DNA of 64,000 nucleotides. Source: Astragalus membranaceus. Lineage: Eukaryota; Streptophyta; Magnoliopsida; Fabales; Fabaceae. Location of the stretch: positions 75,561,621 through 75,625,620 of the forward strand of contig CM076849.1 of the NCBI GenBank assembly GCA_039519185.1. Direction: 5' to 3'. A model generated the notes under the pieces. That model did not search any database, had not been told where the DNA came from, and saw only the letters and a program-made list of their open reading frames with translations. The position numbers and the translations under genes were made by a program. The stretch's first letter is position 1. Each line of letters begins with the position of its first letter. This document shows positions 12,133 through 23,196 of this stretch, piece after piece.

Positions 12133-12597
12133 TGGTGCCCATTTTTTTTCTTTCTCGCTTTTATTAGGTTTCGGTCATAATATGTAGCTACTAACAACTC
12201 AGACTAAGACAACACAAGTGTGTTACACAAAAAATAAACCAAACGCAGGCAGTTTCAGTGTTGCTCTCTGAAAATAGATTATAAAGTTAATGTTGCATAT
12301 AAGAGTTAGCAAAACATGAATAATTTAGACTCTTAAACTGATTTTGTATAGAACATGACTTATGTGAAACAGATTAGTGACAGAGATCAAAGATTTTGTA
12401 ATCTGTCCTTTTTTAAAAAAAAAAGAAATTAGCAATAGGTTTGGGTAAAAAGAACAGGGTGTACAGAAACAGTAGATAAACAACCAGAAGCAAAAAAAGG
12501 GAGGGGGATAAAACATCAAAATAGCCATGAACTAAATCAAAAAATCTGAAGCTAAAGAAACAAGAACAGAGGAACAAAAAGCAGGGAAGGAAAACTC

Positions 12598-13240
12598 ACC
12601 TCCGACCACCGTAGACGGCGGTCGGTAGCCCAGGTCCGCCGTGGCTCTGTCAATGTTCCACTTCCATTTCTCCAAAGCCGTTCCTGCCCCTACGCCCGTC
12701 GCCTCTTATACCGAACCATCCACCTACAACGCGCCGCCGTACTCCTACGAACAGCCGTCCACCAAATCCACCGTCAACCACCCCTCCTAAACACGTCCGT
12801 CTCGCCCTCAGCCGTAAAACGAACCCATCTAGGCCGCCGTAAACCGCCGTAAAGCGCCGTCCTCCACCAAACAACCCCCAACCGCACCGCGCCACACGCT
12901 ATCGCAAAACGCCACCACCCAAAACCGGTCACAGTGTCAAGACGAAGCCACGTTTACTGAAAAGGAGGGGAAAGATCGGTTCGTGAGGAGAGAGAGGCGG
13001 CGGAGAAGAGAAGAGAAGGGTGGTGGTTCGGTGAAAAGAAAAAAAACGGCGGTGAGGAAGCAAAGGATGGGGCGGAGCAAGGAGAAAGGGAGGAAAAACG
13101 GAGTGGAGGGAAGGTGAGGATGAGAGACGGCCGTGGAGAGAAAGAGAGAGAAAATTAGGTTTGGTTATTTAGGGAATGCGGCGCAGAGAGGTGAGAGGAG
13201 AGAAAATTAGGGTTTCTCAAAATGTGTGGTGGCTTATATA
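12598..13240 (-). promoter_or_regulatory. Putative antisense promoter and first exon in the Ogre-L LTR
   Basis: On the minus strand, TATATAA (13240-13234) is followed by a CT-rich leader containing AACCCTAATTTTC, an open frame (12895-12650) and GAG|GTGAGT, with the exon ending at 12600. The same order is in the other two Ogre-like LTRs, ending in CAG|GTAAGG at 53509 and a weaker CTG|GTACGG at 33236. A GC-rich inverted repeat (CCGACC..., 12602-12625) sits at the donor. No coding function is claimed. Confidence 0.4.
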
Positions 13241-13691
13241 CTGTCTTTTATTTTATTTTATTTTAATTTTTTTTTTTTTAAAAAAAACACAGACTGCTAG
13301 CCACACCCCCCCGTGTTTTTAAGGCAGCCCTCTTTTTCAAATTCGGATTCTGTTTACACCCTACGCGTTTTACTAATACAACCCCCAATTCCTCACTGTT
13401 TGCACTCCCTGTTTCAGTAATGCGACCCCCCCTGCGCAGGCCCATTTTCCACACAGCCCAGCCTGTAAAAAACCAGCTGGGCTCGCTATTCGCACCCTTT
13501 TTTTTATACAGTCTCTTGCTCCTAGTCGCACCCTTATTTTATTACTGCACCCCCCTGTTTCTCTTTTTAAATTTTGTTTCTTTCCCCTAAATAAATTTAT
13601 TTTTTCACAAAATCCTTTTTCCCAAATAACAGATTCTCTTTTCCCTAAATAAGAATCAACCCAATTGCGAAAACTCATTAAATCAAAAACT

Positions 13692-14411
13692 TTGTTAGTG
13701 GTCTTGCGAAGCCTTTGCTTACATGATTATTAACAATGGAGTGCTAGTGATGGCCACCCATAGCCTTTGTTAGTTTGGTCATCATGAAGGCTTTCATTTT
13801 TTTTCAAAAGGAGATTCTTACAAGCACTTAAGTGGGTTTTAGTAATGATCACCCATAACCTTTGTTAGTTTGATCATTATGAACGCCCTTCACTTTTCAA
13901 AGCCAAAGCAAAAGACTTTCCTTTTCAAGGCTCGTTAGAACTACGTCGCTTTGATTCCCGTTTGGGATACGTAGGAGCGAGGCACAATCTCGTCAAGCGC
14001 AACCATAAAAAGTTTAGCATTTGCATAACGAAAAGAAAAGAGTTATTTTCGTAACAAAAAAGAATCACTTTCGCAAACCAAGATCATTTTCAGAACAAAA
14101 ACCTTTTTCCTTTCTAAAATCATTTTCAACCCATCGTCGCTAGTGGTTAATCAGAACCTTGGTTCGTCTAGCCATTGGTGGCGATGTCTTTTTCCCAAAA
14201 GAACAACGAGCGATGATCACTCATAACTTTTGTTAGTTTGATCGTTCGTGCCAATCAATCTCTTTCGAAAACCCCTTTCAAAAGAACAAATAAAAACGAG
14301 TCGCTACTAATAGTCAATCAGAACCTTTGTTCGTCTGACTGACGGTAGTGACTCTCATCTTCAAGAGTACTTAGCGGTGATTACCCATAACCTTGGTTAG
14401 TTTAATCATTC
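13692..14411 (+). other. Family-A hairpins, copies 3-9
   Basis: Seven hairpins at 13692-13736, 13748-13784, 13843-13879, 14133-14185, 14206-14250, 14300-14352 and 14376-14411. Inner stems are AAGC/GCTT, TAGC/GTTA, TAAC/GTTA, GAAC/GTTC, TAAC/GTTA, GAAC/GTTC and TAAC/GTTA around a CTTT, CTTG or TTTT loop. Outer stems vary: TGATGGCCA/TGGTCATCA, TAATGATCA/TGATCATTA, ATCGTCGCTA/TGGTGGCGAT, GTCGCTACT/GGTAGTGAC, GTGATTA/TAATCAT. Nearly all differences are paired or G-U changes. Confidence 0.7.
13938..14000 (+). other. Family-B double hairpin, copy 1
   Basis: CTACGT/ACGTAG stem enclosing TCCC-GTTT-GGGA, then a second hairpin CGAG/CTCG, then TCAAGCGC. Confidence 0.7.
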
Positions 14412-14483
14412 ACTAAATGCTCGTCCTATTTCGAAAACTCACTAAAAAGATAAAAGACAAAAACCTTTTTTCAGGATAAAGAA

Positions 14484-14552
14484 GAACTACGTAGCTTTGA
14501 GTTCTCCATCGCACCGGGAGATACGTAGGAGCGGGCCATGTCCCGTCAAGCG
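14484..14552 (+). other. Family-B double hairpin, copy 2
   Basis: CTACGTA/TACGTAG enclosing TCTCC/GGAGA, then a second hairpin CGGG/CCCG, then TCAAGCG. Confidence 0.7.
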
Positions 14553-14901
14553 TTTTTTTCTAAAAAACCATTTTCCCCCTTTTTCATAATAAATAAAGAT
14601 GTCCATTAAGAATTTTTCAATAAGAAGTAGAGAGGCAAAATCAAGTATTTTCAAGTCAACACACTAAAATCACACATTTAATTAAAGGTTCCCTCTCAGT
14701 AGAGAGGACGTGTGGGGTGCTAACACCTTCCCTGCGCGTAACCGACCTCCGAACCCTAATCTCTAGTTTCGCAAGACCAATCGCTTTCCAAAAAAGGTTT
14801 TGCTAATATTTTCCTTAATAAATATTGGTGGCGGCTTCATTTTCTTAGGAAAAGTTGTGAACGAGGAAGGTTCTCCCTCGGGGACTTTTTCGGGCGCAAC
14901 A

Positions 14902-15254
14902 CCAAGAGGTCCAATTAGCAATACTAGGGGGTGCGATTAGCGATGAGATATGGATCAGCCCAACCGATTCAGCCCATATCCACCTCATGCGAGCCCAACA
15001 TGCTTGGACGGTCAAGATCGACTCTACCCATCCAACGATCCACGAGAGGGCACGATTTCCTATAAATACAGGCAAACTTTGCCCTAAGAAAGGTGGAATC
15101 TCTAATCCTTAGTACCTACACTCATATATTCGATATACTGACTTGAGCGTCGGAGTGGCTTGCAGGTACCCCCCCGGCAGCTCACTGACCTACTGCCACG
15201 ATAGCATGGGACCTACCAACAGCAGTCTACCAAAAAGCTGCTCGGTACAGAACA
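14902..15254 (+). repeat. Tat-1 5' LTR, truncated at its start
   Basis: Matches 21665-22017, including TATAAATACAGGC (TATA box near 15060) and the end GGTACAGAACA. The internal sequence that follows, TTTGCGACCACAGTGGGAGA, is at the primer-site position, but I cannot assign its tRNA. Confidence 0.88.
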
Positions 15255-15829
15255 TTTGCGACCACAGTGGGAGATTTCTATCTTTCACACAATCATAACT
15301 CAAACTTTTCTCTTGCTACTCCATGGTTCCCAGAGGCAGACCCCTGATTCAAAGCATTGTCACTCCGCAACCCCAACGAGAGGGCACTCCCGAAGGCATC
15401 GCTGGTTCCATGCCGGACCATGGCATTTAGGTCCCGGCACCCCAGCCAGCCTCGGTTCAGATCCCCGTCCACCCTGAGGATGCGGCGACCATCCTCCAGC
15501 TCTTGGACCTGCTGTGCAACCGCACACAGACTATGTTGCAGCAAGAAGCAAGAATGGTAGCCATGCCTGAGCAACCCCATCCTCACCGGAACACTCCTTC
15601 CCCAAGGAAAAGGAGCTCCAGGCGCCGCAAATATCCACCCAGGGGTCATCGCAATCATCGCTCTCCACCTAGACGGAAGCGAGCTCGCCACTCCCCTCCT
15701 CGACGTGGCAGGTACCAAGGATTGGGTCCATCTCCAAGCACCCTTCCAACTTCGCCTGATAGTACATTCTGGCCTGAGGAGTCTCCCTCCACAACCTCAT
15801 CACTCCAAGCCTCCGATTCTCCCTAGAGG

Positions 15830-16447
15830 TTGCAGAGTCGAGCCAAGTCCCATAAGAGACATCGCCATAGATCTACCTCGAGGAGATCTTCAGCCCGACG
15901 CGACCGTCGAGACATGGATCTCGGGGACGGGTCACCTCACAACTCACGATGGACCTCTCATCGCCATAGATCTACCTCAAGGAGATCTTCAGCCCGACGT
16001 GACCGTCAAGACATGGATCTCGGGGACTGGTCACCTCACAACTCGCGATGGACCTCCAATGAAGGACCCTTCATTAGGAAGATTGACGACTGCCCAATTC
16101 CGAGGACCTTAGAGAAACTCCCGGCGCTCAAAACCTATGACGGGACTGGGGACCCTGACAGGCATATGGCCTACTTCTCAGTCATGATGCGTTACCAGGG
16201 GGCGAAAGAACCCGTCCACTGTAAAATCTTCCCCCTCACTCTCCAGAATTCCGCATTAGAGTGGTTTCAAGTGCTGAGGCCAAACTCCATCTCCTCATGG
16301 GGGCAGCTGGCGAGAATTTTCACAGCTCGTTTCACTGCCTCTCGGCTAAAGCCCAAGTCTGAAGAAGTACTGAGAGCCGTCAGGCAGCATAACCCCGAGA
16401 CGTTGGGAGAGTACATTGAGCGCTTCAACAAGCCTGTTCCAGATTGA
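15830..16447 (+). pseudogene. Tat-1 gag, decayed
   Basis: Capsid gene fragment of the Tat lineage. Recognisable core: LPALKTYDGTGDPDRHMAYF, FPLTLQNSALEWF, ISSWGQLARIFTARF and ETLGEYIERFNK. Upstream is an Arg/Ser-rich part with a 35-residue tandem duplication (HRHRSTSRRSSARRD...) from a ~105-bp DNA duplication at 15850-16050. The frame stops at 16447; the expected continuation (INKPRDLGEFLQRS, NYEEDELAYREAAK) is readable in another frame to ~16620, so at least one frameshift is present. The N-terminal region 15256-15830 is also split among frames. Confidence 0.75.
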
Positions 16448-16814
16448 AAGAGGTATCAACAAGCCCAGGGACTTGGGCGAGTTCCTTCAAAGATCCTAGA
16501 AATACATGAATTATGAAGAGGACGAGTTGGCTTACCGCGAGGCAGCCAAGGTAGGGGGCGACGATGAAGACACCCGGGAGGTCCACCAGCGAAAGGTAGC
16601 AGGAAGCCGGGACCATGAGGGGAGCTCCCGTAAATTTATAAATTGAACCCCCCTCGTCACATCCCGGGCGCAAATTTTAGCTGAATGCGCTAACACTGAG
16701 TTCAAGAGCGTGAAGAGACCAGCGCCTTTGGTGCTAAAAGATGGCCAAAACCCCCCGAGGGGATGGTGCCGCTATCTTCAATGAGGAGGCCACGACACCA
16801 ATGGCTTCCAAGCT

Positions 16815-17915
16815 TTGAAAGACAATATTGAGGAAATGATTCAGAGAGGAAAACTATCGCAGTACGTAAAAAGGGAGGGGGAACCAAATAGCTCCCGCAA
16901 AAGAGCCCGATCCCCCGCAAAAAGATCGAGGTCCCCGAGGAAGGGAAAGGCCCCAAACGGCGAAGGGGTCAAAAACGACGATAGTACATCTACCGAGAAA
17001 GAGGACACCCAAAGGCCCAAAGGAAGACCAGTGGCCATGGTGATTCACGGAAGAAGCCCCCGTGATGATTGGGGGTCTCGCAAGTTAATGAAAAGGAAGT
17101 GGAAAAAAATCTTGAGCGCTGCATCAACCTCAGCCCCCAGGAAGGGACCTACCCGACCGCTGTTATCCTTCGATGATAATGATTTGCTGTTTGGAAAACC
17201 GAACAAGCACGTCCCGTTGCTCATCACTGCCATTATGGCCAACGTGGAGGTAAGGAGAATCCTGGTCGACCAGGAAAGCGCGGTAGACATCATCTTTGAA
17301 GACTTGCTGCATGCACTGAACATCTCCCCCGGCGACCTGAATCCCTACCAAGGGGGAGATTTAACCGGGTTCAACGGGTCGAAGACTAAACCCTTGGGCC
17401 AACTAGAGCTGATGGTCACATATGGAGACCCCGATAGTAAACCACCTTTGTTCAGAACTGTGAAAACACCCTTCCTAGTCCTACCATGCAAGTCGATCCA
17501 CCAATGCATCATTGGGAGACCCACACTGGGCAAGCTAGAGGCAGTCACCTCGACGGTTCATCTGAAGATGAAATTCTACAGTTTAGAGAATAAGGTTGTG
17601 ACCCTTCAGGCGAACCTGGGAGCAACGTGTAGATATTTCTATATGAGCCCTAAAGACGAAAGAGAAACTACTGAGGTGAGAAACTCAGGCGGTGGATCCA
17701 GAGAAGAAGCGGAGGTTAAAATGACGCACTGGGATGCCAGAGGTGATCCGGGCGCCAATGAAGAGGCAGCCAGCGCCCATGAGGGTGCCTGGAAGGACGC
17801 CAATGAAGAGGCAGCCAGCTCCCATGAGGGCGCCTGGCAGGGCGCCAATGAAGAGCAGCCAGCGCCCATGAGGGCGCCTGGCAGGGCGCCAATGAAGAGC
17901 AGCCAGCGCCCATGA
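16815..17915 (+). pseudogene. Tat-1 nucleocapsid-protease region, probably inactive
   Basis: Residues 1-100 are basic and rich in Arg/Ser/Lys, as expected between capsid and protease; no zinc knuckle is seen. The retropepsin-like part follows: VPLLITAIMANVEVRRILVD, then QESAVDIIF, and later the flap-like and C-terminal motifs (PFLVLPC..., CIIGRPTLGKL). The active-site triad, usually D-[NST]-G, reads D-Q-E here, so enzyme activity is unlikely. The last 50 residues run into tandem repeats and read as repeated NEEAASAHEGAW. No RT follows. The frame begins by convenience at an internal ATG. Confidence 0.7.
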
Positions 17916-17935
17916 GGGCGCCTGGCAGACCGCCA
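17745..17935 (+). repeat. Tandem repeat, ~42-bp unit (GGCGCC-rich)
   Basis: About four units containing GCCCATGAGGGCGCCTGG. The same word returns in the array at 20705-20965. Confidence 0.85.
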
Positions 17936-18889
17936 ATAAAGAAGCAGCCAGCCGTGACTCTGAATAGAAAGCAGAGCATCAGGACCTGAGCCTAGGGCTA
18001 GGCCCAATTGAGAATCTTGTTGTTGAGGCGCAAATGCGAAATGTAAGGTCGATGTGAGTAATTAACGAAGTTCATTTTGCAGTTACAGTTTGCTCACTAA
18101 GCATTAACACTTGCCCCAAAGAAAATTCCTTAAGATCAATAAAGAAAAAGGGTCCAAATCCGCAGTTAGGGTGCCTAGTATTTCAAACTGACTTAGGTGG
18201 TCACAATCCCTTGGATGAGTTCTATCCAAGCCGAGTCTTGGCAAAAGGTGCCGGGGGTATTCTTCGGCAACTCAACTGCCTAAAGCAAGTCAAACTTAGC
18301 AACTATCTTAAAAAAATCCCAAGTACAATAAAGGCACTCATGCGAAAGCACCCACAAAGCATGAGACCATGAGGTCTTGGAAAGACGCAAAGATCAAGCA
18401 GGCATGAGACCACCAGGTCACGAACACCAAGGATATCCACCTACAAGGGCGTTGTCAAGTCTGCAGACCATAACTTCATCTTTGTTTATCCGATGGAGGC
18501 GTGCGAGTATGCGTTGGAAAGCCAAGAAGCAGAGCTACAGTTCTTCAGTTACGCTCAAAACCAAATTCTGATGTCTTGAAGGCCTAAATGGCGAAATACA
18601 TGCCAGGGGCGGGACACCTACCCTCGACCTCCCTCTCATTAAGGTGACCAGGAGGGCGTCTCAAAGGGGTTAGCATAAAGGCTGACGAAATTAGTAGGCC
18701 CGACGACGGCACGAGCCGAAAGGGCGACCTCACCTACGAGGGCATCCTAAACGACGACGTCGAGTCAAGACCATCCCTCAAGATAAACTCAACTTGGGGA
18801 ACAACGCTGGAACCAAGTCAATATCCACCAGAGGCACCACTGGGGATCACCATCGAGGAGATCCCTCGACCAACGCAAGTCAGCATCAA

Positions 18890-19405
18890 ACTCTGCCACG
18901 AGATACGAAGCGGCATCGAAGTCGCAACCTCTGACGGGAGTTAAATTTAGACTGAGATCTGAATAAACTCCCCCAGACTCCCACGAGGTGCGAAGCGGCA
19001 TCGAAGTCGCAACCTCTGGCGGGAGTTAAATTCAGACCGAGATCTGAATAAACTACCCCAGAGTCCCACGAGGTGCGAAGCAGCATCGAAGTCGCAACCT
19101 CTGGCGGGAGTTAAATTCAGACCGAGATGTGAATAAACTCCCCCAGAGTCCCACGAGGTGCGAAGCGGCATCGAAGTCGCAACCTCTGACGGGAGTTAAA
19201 TTCAGACCGAGATCTGAATAAACTCCCCCAGAGTCCCACGAGGTGCGAAGCGGCATCGAAGTCGCAACCTCTGACGGAAGTTAAATTCAGACCGAGATCT
19301 GAATAAACTCCCCCAGAGTCCCACGAGGCGCAAAGCGGCATCGAAGTCGCAACCTCTGACGGGAGTTAAAAGTCAGACCGAGTTCCGATGAACTGCCCCC
19401 AAGAG
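18890..19405 (+). repeat. Tandem repeat, 85-bp unit, six copies
   Basis: GCGGCATCGAAG recurs at about 18910, 18995, 19080, 19165, 19250 and 19336. Units differ by few bases. Minus-strand frames across it are repeat translations, not genes. The flanking 17940-18890 and 19405-19670 have no recognisable feature. Confidence 0.9.
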
Positions 19406-19671
19406 TTAACTGTGCCACGAGGCAATAAGAGATTATTCATTCAGATGCACAAGGCGATGACTTGCGCCCGGGGCCATCCGGCGCATGCCTGTTATAATCA
19501 AGAGAACCAAGCCTGACAAAGACCTCATGATCAAATCGAAAGATGCTTGATGCCAGAACGGCTTCCGGATACAAACACTGAGCGTGGCCAATTGCTTTGT
19601 GGTAGGCAGCATAGAAGAATCTCCACCACTTCATGCTCAAAAAGCAGATCATCATTAGAAGAGGTAACGAC

Positions 19672-20604
19672 GAAGCCAGGGAAGCCGGCTTCCTCCGAAG
19701 GCACGGTATCACTCACCATCTCTCAACCCGCAGGACAAGGGGCAGAAAAAGCGGTTACAAGACAGACAAGAAAACTTGCAGACAACCCCCTCCCCTGAGG
19801 TTGGGGATTTCACAAAACAAGACATGTCCGAACACCCCCTTCCCTAAGGTGGGGGACATCAACAAAACTTGCAGACAACCCCCTCCCTTGAGGTTGGGGA
19901 CTTCAACAAAACAAGACATGTCCGAACACCCCCTCCCCTGAGGTTGGGGAGTTCAACAAAACAAGACATGCCCAGACACCCCCTCCCCTGAGGTGGGGGA
20001 CGTCAACAAAACAAGACGTGCTCAAACACAAAAAAGCTAGAAATATAAGCTGAAGGACAGCCCAAATCACTTTGGTAGTAATTTAGAAGTGGTAAAACTC
20101 GTGGAAATGCCAACGAGGTAAAGGTAAGGACAAGAGAAGCCAGGGAAGCCGGCTTCCTCCGAAGGCACGGTATCACTCACCATCTCTCAACCCGCAGGAC
20201 AAGGGGCAGAAAAAGCGGTTACAAGACAGACAAGAAAACTTGCAGACAACCCCCTCCCCTGAGGTTGGGGATTTCACAAAACAAGACATGTCCGAACACC
20301 CCCTTCCCTAAGGTGGGGGACATCAACAAAACTTGCAGACAACCCCCTCCCTTGAGGTTGGGGACTTCAACAAAACAAGACATGTCCGAACACCCCCTCC
20401 CCTGAGGTTGGGGAGTTCAACAAAACAAGACATGCCCAGACACCCCCTCCCCTGAGGTGGGGGACGTCAACAAAACAAGACGTGCTCAAACACAAAAAAG
20501 CTAGAAATATAAGCTGAAGGACAGCCCAAATCACTTTGGTAGTAATTTAGAAGTGGTAAAACTCGTGGAAATGCCAACGAGGTAATGGTAAGGACAAGAG
20601 AAGC
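19672..20604 (+). repeat. 464-bp tandem duplication containing a smaller tandem repeat
   Basis: 19672-20140 and 20136-20604 are nearly identical (offset 464 bp; one clear difference is AAAGG versus AATGG near the end). Each copy contains five repeats built on CCCCCTCCCCTGAGGTTGGG, so the array grew at two scales. Confidence 0.92.
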
Positions 20605-20704
20605 AATTCCCCTCGGCACCAAGCAAGAAAAGCAGGCTAAGAGACAAGATGAGCAGCAAAAAATAAAGTAAAGTGCCAAGCACACGTCTACACAAGTCGG
20701 CACC

Positions 20705-20965
20705 CAAGAGGGCGCCTGGCAAGGAGGGCGCCTGCAAGGTAGCAACCAGCGCCCATGAGGGCGCCTGGCAGGAGCAGGGGGCGTCATGGGGGCGCCTGGC
20801 AGAAGCAACTAGCGCCCATGAGGGCGCCTGGCAGAAGCAACCAGCGCCCATGAGGGCGCCTGGCAGGACCAGGAGGGCACCTATGAGGGCGCCTGGCAGA
20901 AGCAACCAACGCCCATGAGGGCGCCTGGCAGGAGCAAGCAGCACCCAGCAGAGGGGCGCCTGGCA
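20705..20965 (+). repeat. GGCGCC-rich tandem repeat, second block
   Basis: Seven or so copies of GCCCATGAGGGCGCCTGGCA with variable spacers; related to 17745-17935. Confidence 0.88.
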
Positions 20966-21099
20966 AGGGGCAGTCTGAAAGCAAATCCTTTGCAACGGGG
21001 GTCAGCACTTTGCAGTAAGGCACCCACGAGAGCACTGAACCTTGTCTCGCAAAATCTGCTCCACGATAAGCCACCCAGCACACGCAAGCAGGTAACAAC

Positions 21100-21375
21100 A
21101 CCCAAGGCACCCAGGAGGGCGCCAACTCTCAAAAACAAATAAGCACCCGAGAAGGCGCCCACGAGGGCACCAGCATCAGGATGACTTAGCACCTTGGCCC
21201 AAGGCGCCCAAGAGGGCACCAACATCAGGGGGCATGGCACAGGGCGCCCAAGAGGGCGCCAATCTCAGAGCATCCTGGCACAAGGCGCCCAAGAGGGCGC
21301 CAATCTCAGAGCATCCTGGCACAAGGCGCCCAAGAGGGCGCCAACCTCAGAGCACTTGGCACAAGGCGACGCCAA
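21100..21375 (+). repeat. Tandem repeat, ~44-bp unit (AAGAGGGCGCCAA)
   Basis: Units of GGCACAAGGCGCCCAAGAGG followed by GCGCCAATCTCAGAGCATCC, at least four, getting less regular at both sides. Confidence 0.85.
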
Positions 21376-21636
21376 CATCAGGATACATCACCCTATCTTG
21401 GTGTTGGGCACAAGGATTACACCATAGGAGGTGTGAGTCACGGTCGCAACAAAGTGATCTCATACGACCCGCCAAGATAGACATAGCAACGCTTAGAAAA
21501 AATTTCTCATTTTTACTCTATAGAGTGAAAATGACAGGACACGGTTGTTACAAAGGCAGTGTCCCGCGTAACCTCACAGATCCGGCAAACCGACGAAAAT
21601 CCTTCAAGCCAAGACCATCCTTCGGAATAATCTCGG

Positions 21637-21650
21637 CTTGGGGGGGCAAC
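21637..21650 (+). other. Tat-1 polypurine tract
   Basis: CTTGGGGGGGCAAC directly before LTR start TGTTCTGGAG. Confidence 0.85.
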
Positions 21651-22017
21651 TGTTCTGGAGTCAACCAAGAGGTCCAATTAGCAATACCAGGGGGTGCGAT
21701 TAGCGATGAGATATGGATCAGCCCAACCGATTCAGCCCATATCCACCTCATGTGAGCCCAACGTACATGGACGGTCAAGATCGACTCTACCCATCCAACG
21801 ATCCACGAGAGGGCACGATTTCCTATAAATACAGGCAAACTTTGTCCTAAGAAAGGTGGAATCTCTAATCCTTAGTACCTTCACTCATATATTCGATATA
21901 CTGACTTGAGCGTCGGAGTGGCTTGCAGGTACCCCCCCGGGTGCTCACTGACCTACTGCCAGGATAGCAAGGGACCTACCAACAGCAGTCTACCAAAAAG
22001 CTGCTCGGTACAGAACA
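21651..22017 (+). repeat. Tat-1 3' LTR
   Basis: 367 bp, TGTTCTGGAG...GGTACAGAACA, TATA box at ~21825. It differs from the 5' LTR at a few positions (for example ATACCAGG versus ATACTAGG), so this insertion is older than Athila-1. Confidence 0.9.
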
Positions 22018-22528
22018 TGAAGTGTCTTGGAAATGTGGGATAATTAATACCCACTATGCTAAATACATGAATGGAAGCTATGTTGTGTCCTATAATTAAA
22101 TAGACTTGTGGAGTGGTGGAGATAACCCCATTGGAGAGGTGAGGGATCCCCATTTAGAGAGGTCAAATATTCCTCCTTCGGTGACCATGAAGAGTTGAAG
22201 GATCTCCAGCCAGGTCCTAGTGAGAGGAGAGTGTTGGTGATCATTTTTTGTGAGATGTGAGTGTTATCATTCCTGGTAACTCTTTGAGTGAGAGAGTCTT
22301 GTAGGGTGATACACATATTGGGGTGGGTTACAAATTGTTGTAAACATATTTGAAGAAGATGAATGAATTGTGTTGATGTGGTCCCGTGGACGTAGGCAAG
22401 AGGTGCCGAACCACATAAATTATTGTGCGTTCTTCCTTCCTTTATTCTTGTGGTGTGCTTATCTATATTCCCTCAAATATTCTTGGGCGTGTGGGTTAAT
22501 CCGTTGACGTGTGTGGTTTTCCCAACCG
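22018..22528 (+). repeat. Copia-like 5' LTR, right part
   Basis: Cut on its left by Tat-1. The first ~180 bp are similar to 23043-23196 and 25070-25215 (GTGTCTTGGAAATGTGGGAT and onward). It ends just before a tRNA-Met-type primer site. Confidence 0.75.
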
Positions 22529-22540
22529 TGGTATCAGAGC
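22529..22540 (+). other. Copia-like primer-binding site (initiator tRNA-Met)
   Basis: TGGTATCAGAGC, the standard plant Copia primer site. A second similar word (TGGTATCAAAG) is at 22556. Confidence 0.85.
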
Positions 22541-23196
22541 AATTATCCCCAACAGTGGTATCAAAGTTAATGGTTCGTAGGTAACTGGTTCAGAGTCGTT
22601 GGTGTGACCAGGTGATTGGTTCTGACAACGAGTTTGGTGGTGGATCCATGTGGGATCATTGTATCGAAAGTCTTCTTGACAATGTGGAGGCCAAGCGCCG
22701 TGTCCTGTTGGTTGTTGCTAACAGCGGTGCAAGTACTAGTGAAGCGTCAACATTCAAAACTCGTAGAGGAGCATTAAGATCATAAATATGGCGATGAACA
22801 CACTCAAGTTTATTGGTTAGAGTTGAGTATGCAAGATGCACCTGTGGAGGAGCTTAGTCTTGTGGAAAAAAATAAAAATGAAGATGATATAGTAGTTTGG
22901 AAAATTTAATTGAGGGAGGATTTTTGGGAATTCAATTAGAATTTCCAATAAATATTTAATATTAGTAGTGGTGGAAAACTGAAGAGACACCTTTGAAGAA
23001 ATTGAAAGGTGTATATAGAATGTTGAATATTTCTTGAAGTCAAGTGTCTTGGAAATGTGGGATATTTAATGCCCACTATACTAAATACATGAATGAAAGC
23101 TATGTTCTCTCCTATAAATAGATAAACTTGCAAATATGTGAAGATATCCCCATTGGAGAGGTGAGACATACCCTTTGGGTGATCATATGGAGAAGT
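22541..23196 (+). mobile_element. Copia-like element: very short internal region and start of 3' LTR
   Basis: Only ~380 bp separate the primer site from the purine-rich ATTGAGGGAGGAT and the likely LTR start (TTTTGGGAATTC, near 22922). No protein is encoded, so it is a TRIM-like or internally deleted element. The 3' LTR is cut at 23197 by CACTA-1. AAGATCATAAATATGG at 22776 is the left edge of the tandem duplication. Confidence 0.65.

Larger units (their letters stand above)
11264..14901 (+). repeat. Ogre-L 3' LTR
   Basis: 3638 bp from TGTAATACCCCAATTTTG to TTTTTCGGGCGCAACA. Both ends match the Ogre-R LTR (51981-55391) closely; the solo LTR at 31628 is a more distant relative. It contains a plus-strand TATA box, an opposing minus-strand TATA box, and the A and B hairpin families. 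It lands in the Tat-1 5' LTR; the target duplication should be CCAAG (14902-14906), but the other side is outside the window. Confidence 0.9.
14902..22017 (+). mobile_element. Tat-1, non-autonomous Tat-lineage Ty3/gypsy element
   Basis: The 5' LTR (14902-15254) lacks its first ~14-19 bases because Ogre-L inserted there; the 3' LTR is 21651-22017. Internal sequence has decayed Tat-type gag and a protease domain, no RT or integrase, and then 4 kb of tandem repeats. It inserted in the 5' LTR of the Copia-like element; TGAAG (22018-22022) is the likely right target duplication. GC content and repeat density are well above the neighbours. Confidence 0.85.

Noticed and set aside
15254..15275. Naming the tRNA for the Tat-1 primer site
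   Set aside because: TTTGCGACCACAGTGGGAGA does not match a tRNA end that I can recall with certainty.
18789..19341. Several minus-strand frames of 65-75 codons
   Set aside because: All are translations of the 85-bp tandem repeat in successive units.
18890..19405. CRISPR-like array
   Set aside because: The whole 85-bp unit repeats with no unique spacers, in a plant retroelement.
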